Part shown: in pieces, positions 61,853 through 64,000 of the stretch | Position numbering within the stretch: position 1 is the stretch's first letter | Layout of the letters: each line of letters opens with the position of its first letter | Origin: Candidatus Litorirhabdus singularis | GTDB taxonomy: Bacteria > Pseudomonadota > Gammaproteobacteria > Pseudomonadales > Halieaceae | Assembly (NCBI RefSeq): GCF_026262625.1 | Contig: NZ_SHNN01000002.1 | Span: 186,001 to 250,000 of the forward strand | Direction of reading: 5' to 3' | Length of the DNA: 64,000 nucleotides | Notes under the pieces: model-generated | The model's input: the letters and a program-made list of their open reading frames with translations, nothing else | Told to the model about the DNA's origin: nothing | Database searches by the model: none | Translations under genes and position numbers: made by a program

Positions 61853-63085
61853 TTAGATGCGCTCGATGATGATGGCGGGTGCCATGCCGCCTGCTGCACA
61901 CATAGTGACCAGACCGAACTGCTTGTCTGCCCGTTCCAGTTCATCCAGCATAGTGCCAATCAGAATGGAGCCGGTGGCACCAATCGGGTGACCCAGCGCC
62001 ATGGCGCCGCCGTTGACGTTGACCTTACTGCGGTCGAGGTCTAGATCGCGAATAAACTTCTCAGCAACCACGGAGAATGCTTCGTTGATTTCGAACAGGT
62101 CGATATCGGAAATTGACATGCCAGCGCGAGCCAGCACTTTACGCGCAGCCGGGACCGGAGCATTCAGCATCAACGTGGGCGAATCACCCATGTTGGCCAT
62201 TGCTACAATGCGTGCACGTGGCTTCATACCGTTCGCTTCGGCATAACGCCGTGAAGCAATCAGGACTGCGCCCGCACCATCGACAACACCTGAAGAATTA
62301 CCAGCGTGATGGACGTGGTTGATTTCCAGGTCAGGGTACTTCTGTAAGACCAGACCGCGGAAAGTGGTGCCGGCTTCATCAAGCGGATAGTCAGCCAATG
62401 CTGCGAAGGATGGCTGTAGTTCTGCCAGTGATTCTTTGGTGGTCTGCGGACGCGGGAACTCTTCCTTGTCCAGAGCCACGCTACCATCCGGATTTAAAAC
62501 CGGGATCAGCGACTTGTCGAAGTGACCGTTGGCGATAGCGTTGGCAGCATTTTTCTGAGATACCGCGGCGAGCGCATCAACCGCTTCGCGATCAATCCCT
62601 TCCAGAGTGGCAATGGCGTCTGCACATAGCCCCTGGTGAGGCTGTGGGTGCATCTCACGCAAGTGCAGGTTGTCACTGTCAATGAACGGTGACATACCCT
62701 GCAGGCTGGCGTACATGGACATCATTTCGGTGCCGCCACCGATACAAAGATCTTCCATACCCGCCATGATGCTGCTGGCCGCCATGTTGACCGAGGTAAT
62801 ACCGGAGCCACAGAAGCGGTCCAGTGTGACAGCGCTGGAGCGCACATCGTAGCCGGCGTCCAGTGCGGCCATGCGACCTAAATCACCGCCTTGCTGGCCC
62901 TTTTGCTGGCTGGTGCCCCAGATAATGTCATCTACTTCAGCTGTGTTCAGGTCATTGCGCTCGGCGATGGCCTTGAGCACGGTGGCGCCCAGGTGTTGCG
63001 GGTGCAAATGCGCCAGGGCGCCCTTGCCAACTTTGCCAATGCCGCGAGGGGTGCGGCAGGCATCTATAATCCATGCTTCTGACAT
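61853..63085 (-). CDS. Acetyl-CoA C-acetyltransferase family thiolase (copy 2)
   Basis: Thiolase of 410 residues, a close paralogue of the one at 35168-36397: same start MSEAWIIDACRTPRG, Cys92 in DRFCGSGIT, LGHPIGATG, and C-terminal MCAAGGMAPAIIIERI. The second Cys is kept, though the following residue is Ala where copy 1 has Gly in AGGG. It begins two bases after the enoyl-CoA hydratase stop, so hydration and thiolysis steps are made together. A terminator follows it. Copy 1 is solitary, so this is probably the beta-oxidation copy. Confidence 0.94.
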   Translation of the reverse strand: MSEAWIIDACRTPRGIGKVGKGALAHLHPQHLGATVLKAIAERNDLNTAEVDDIIWGTSQQKGQQGGDLGRMAALDAGYDVRSSAVTLDRFCGSGITSVNMAASSIMAGMEDLCIGGGTEMMSMYASLQGMSPFIDSDNLHLREMHPQPHQGLCADAIATLEGIDREAVDALAAVSQKNAANAIANGHFDKSLIPVLNPDGSVALDKEEFPRPQTTKESLAELQPSFAALADYPLDEAGTTFRGLVLQKYPDLEINHVHHAGNSSGVVDGAGAVLIASRRYAEANGMKPRARIVAMANMGDSPTLMLNAPVPAARKVLARAGMSISDIDLFEINEAFSVVAEKFIRDLDLDRSKVNVNGGAMALGHPIGATGSILIGTMLDELERADKQFGLVTMCAAGGMAPAIIIERI

Positions 63086-63087
63086 AA

Positions 63088-63852
63088 CTATTTACCTGTC
63101 CAGTTAGGGGCTCGTTTCTCGGCGAAGGCAGTGGCGCCTTCAATGGCGTCAGCGCTGCTGAACACCGGCATAACAATATCGTTTTGCTTTTTGAACATCT
63201 CGTCGCTGGACCAGTCGCCCTGCTCAGCGATAACCTGCTTGCTCTTGGCAACAGCCAGCGGGCCATTAGCGGCGATACGCGCAGCCAGTTCTTTGGCCGC
63301 TTCCAGTGCGGTGCCCGAAGGTACCACGTGATTGATCAGTCCCAGTTCAGCGGCACGTTGCGCGCTAATAAAGTCTCCGGTCAGTGCCAGCTCCATGGCA
63401 ATACGAGGTGCAATCTGGCGCGGCAGCTTGACCAATCCGCCAGCAGCTGCGGCTAGTCCGCGCTTGACTTCGGGGATTCCAAATTTTGCGTCGTCTGCTG
63501 CTATCAGCATATCGCAAGAGATCGCCAGTTCGAGTCCGCCTGCCAGCGCGTAGCCTTCTACAGCTCCGATCAATGGCTTGTTGGGAGTATATTCGGTCAG
63601 ACCGGCAAAGCCGCGTCCGGGAATGTTGGGGGTTTCGCCTGTCACAAAGGCTTTCAGGTCCATGCCTGAGCAGAAGGTGCCGCCGGCGCCAGTCAAAATG
63701 CCAACGCGCAGATCATCATTGCTTTCCAGCTCATCAATTGCAGCTGCAATACCTTCAGCTAGCGCCTTATTGGCCGCGTTTTTGGCCTTGGGACGGTTCA
63801 GAGTAATGATAATTACTCCGTCCTCAATCGTCGTTAATACTTCGTCTGCCAT
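63088..63852 (-). CDS. Enoyl-CoA hydratase/isomerase family protein
   Basis: Crotonase-fold protein of 254 residues. Oxyanion-hole segments are GTFCSGMDLKAF and GYALAGGLELAISCD, with the conserved Glu in FGIPEVKRGLAAAAGG. The product resembles EchA-type hydratases of mycobacteria and marine gammaproteobacteria. Two ATG codons compete; I prefer 63852 over 63858 because of the spacing from AGAGG. The stop is two bases before the thiolase start. The upstream gene ends only 46 bases away, so it is probably in the same operon. Confidence 0.93.
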   Translation of the reverse strand: MADEVLTTIEDGVIIITLNRPKAKNAANKALAEGIAAAIDELESNDDLRVGILTGAGGTFCSGMDLKAFVTGETPNIPGRGFAGLTEYTPNKPLIGAVEGYALAGGLELAISCDMLIAADDAKFGIPEVKRGLAAAAGGLVKLPRQIAPRIAMELALTGDFISAQRAAELGLINHVVPSGTALEAAKELAARIAANGPLAVAKSKQVIAEQGDWSSDEMFKKQNDIVMPVFSSADAIEGATAFAEKRAPNWTGK

Positions 63853-63904
63853 GCTCATGTCCTCTCTAGGGTTAATAGCTTGTGCCGCCTGGCGGCGGTG
63901 TTGG

Positions 63905-64000
63905 TTAATCTGTAATCAGGTCTATGCCTGCTTTGGCTAGCGGTTCTACCATAGCTCCGCGGCTTTCAGCCTCGGCGCTGGAAGCAGTGCCTATTTCTGC
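63905..64000 (-). CDS. 3' end of an unidentified gene, cut by the window edge
   Basis: On the minus strand an open frame runs from the window edge for 31 codons to a TAA, ending GAMVEPLAKAGIDLITD. The spacing to the enoyl-CoA hydratase gene (52 bases to its preferred start) fits an operon. The fragment is too short to assign to a family. Confidence 0.45.
   Translation of the reverse strand, partial: AEIGTASSAEAESRGAMVEPLAKAGIDLITD

Noticed and set aside
1-64000. Mobile elements, CRISPR arrays, tRNA and rRNA genes
   Set aside because: I looked for transposases, integrases, regularly spaced repeats and tRNA-like cloverleaves between genes and found none I could support.

Overview
The window looks like a chromosomal segment of an aerobic, probably marine gammaproteobacterium. 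A Halieaceae or Spongiibacteraceae type (OM60/NOR5, BD1-7, HTCC2143-like) is my best guess. That guess rests on gene content only: a complete type II secretion operon, many acyl-CoA enzymes, short-chain dehydrogenases, a carotenoid oxygenase, a patatin lipase and a phasin-like protein. By eye the base composition is in the mid-50s percent GC and fairly even. I see no rRNA, tRNA, insertion sequence, phage gene or CRISPR array. No stretch over about 300 bases lacks a gene, except that the 410 bases from 58858 to 59267 hold only a truncated DUF3291 remnant and a terminator.

Layout. 1-11004 (+) is a type II secretion operon, gspC (cut by the window edge) to gspN, with overlapping or nearly touching genes. 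11181-14007 has a short rubredoxin gene facing pyruvate phosphate dikinase. 14191-19725 (+) holds an MBL hydrolase, an Xaa-Pro aminopeptidase, a thiolase and a neurotransmitter:sodium-symporter family transporter. 19772-22650 (-) is a universal stress protein and a tandem pair of acyl-CoA dehydrogenases, divergent from an SDR. 23651-25428 (-) is a DUF1499 membrane protein with an exported HtrA-like protease.

26369-31540 (-) is the most interesting block: pxpA-pxpB-pxpC-(D-glutamate cyclase family)-dat-alr. These six genes are all separated by two bases or less, or overlap. They join 5-oxoproline hydrolysis to D-glutamate/D-alanine metabolism. A gamma-glutamylcyclotransferase homologue, whose product would be 5-oxoproline, lies elsewhere in the window at 60574-61080.

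31688-48587 contains a carotenoid oxygenase, an exported MBL lactonase-like protein, TesB thioesterase, a thiolase, an acyl-CoA synthetase, an RND efflux pump with its adaptor, an SDR, a DUF3336 patatin lipase, an alkyl-sulfatase-like lipoprotein, and a SRPBCC-SDR fusion. 48681-53477 has folE, a membrane-anchored FMN glutamate-synthase-like protein, an omega-aminotransferase, and a divergent LysR regulator.

53522-55753 encodes an unusual 743-residue protein that looks like a fusion of a 6-phosphogluconolactonase/NagB-like domain with an alpha/beta hydrolase. 55859-59696 has an acyl-CoA synthetase, an Old Yellow Enzyme, the DUF3291 remnant and a phasin-like protein with a histone-H1-like tail. 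59885-64000 (-) has a DsbA-family isomerase, a coupled hypothetical-nrtS-cyclotransferase group, a second copy of the 35 kb thiolase, an enoyl-CoA hydratase, and the end of an unidentified gene.

Taken together, the segment serves protein export and the breakdown of fatty, sterol-like or aromatic acyl-CoA substrates (activation, dehydrogenation, hydration, SDR oxidation, thiolysis), plus amino-acid recycling. Functions are read from motifs and family resemblance; no database search was possible.
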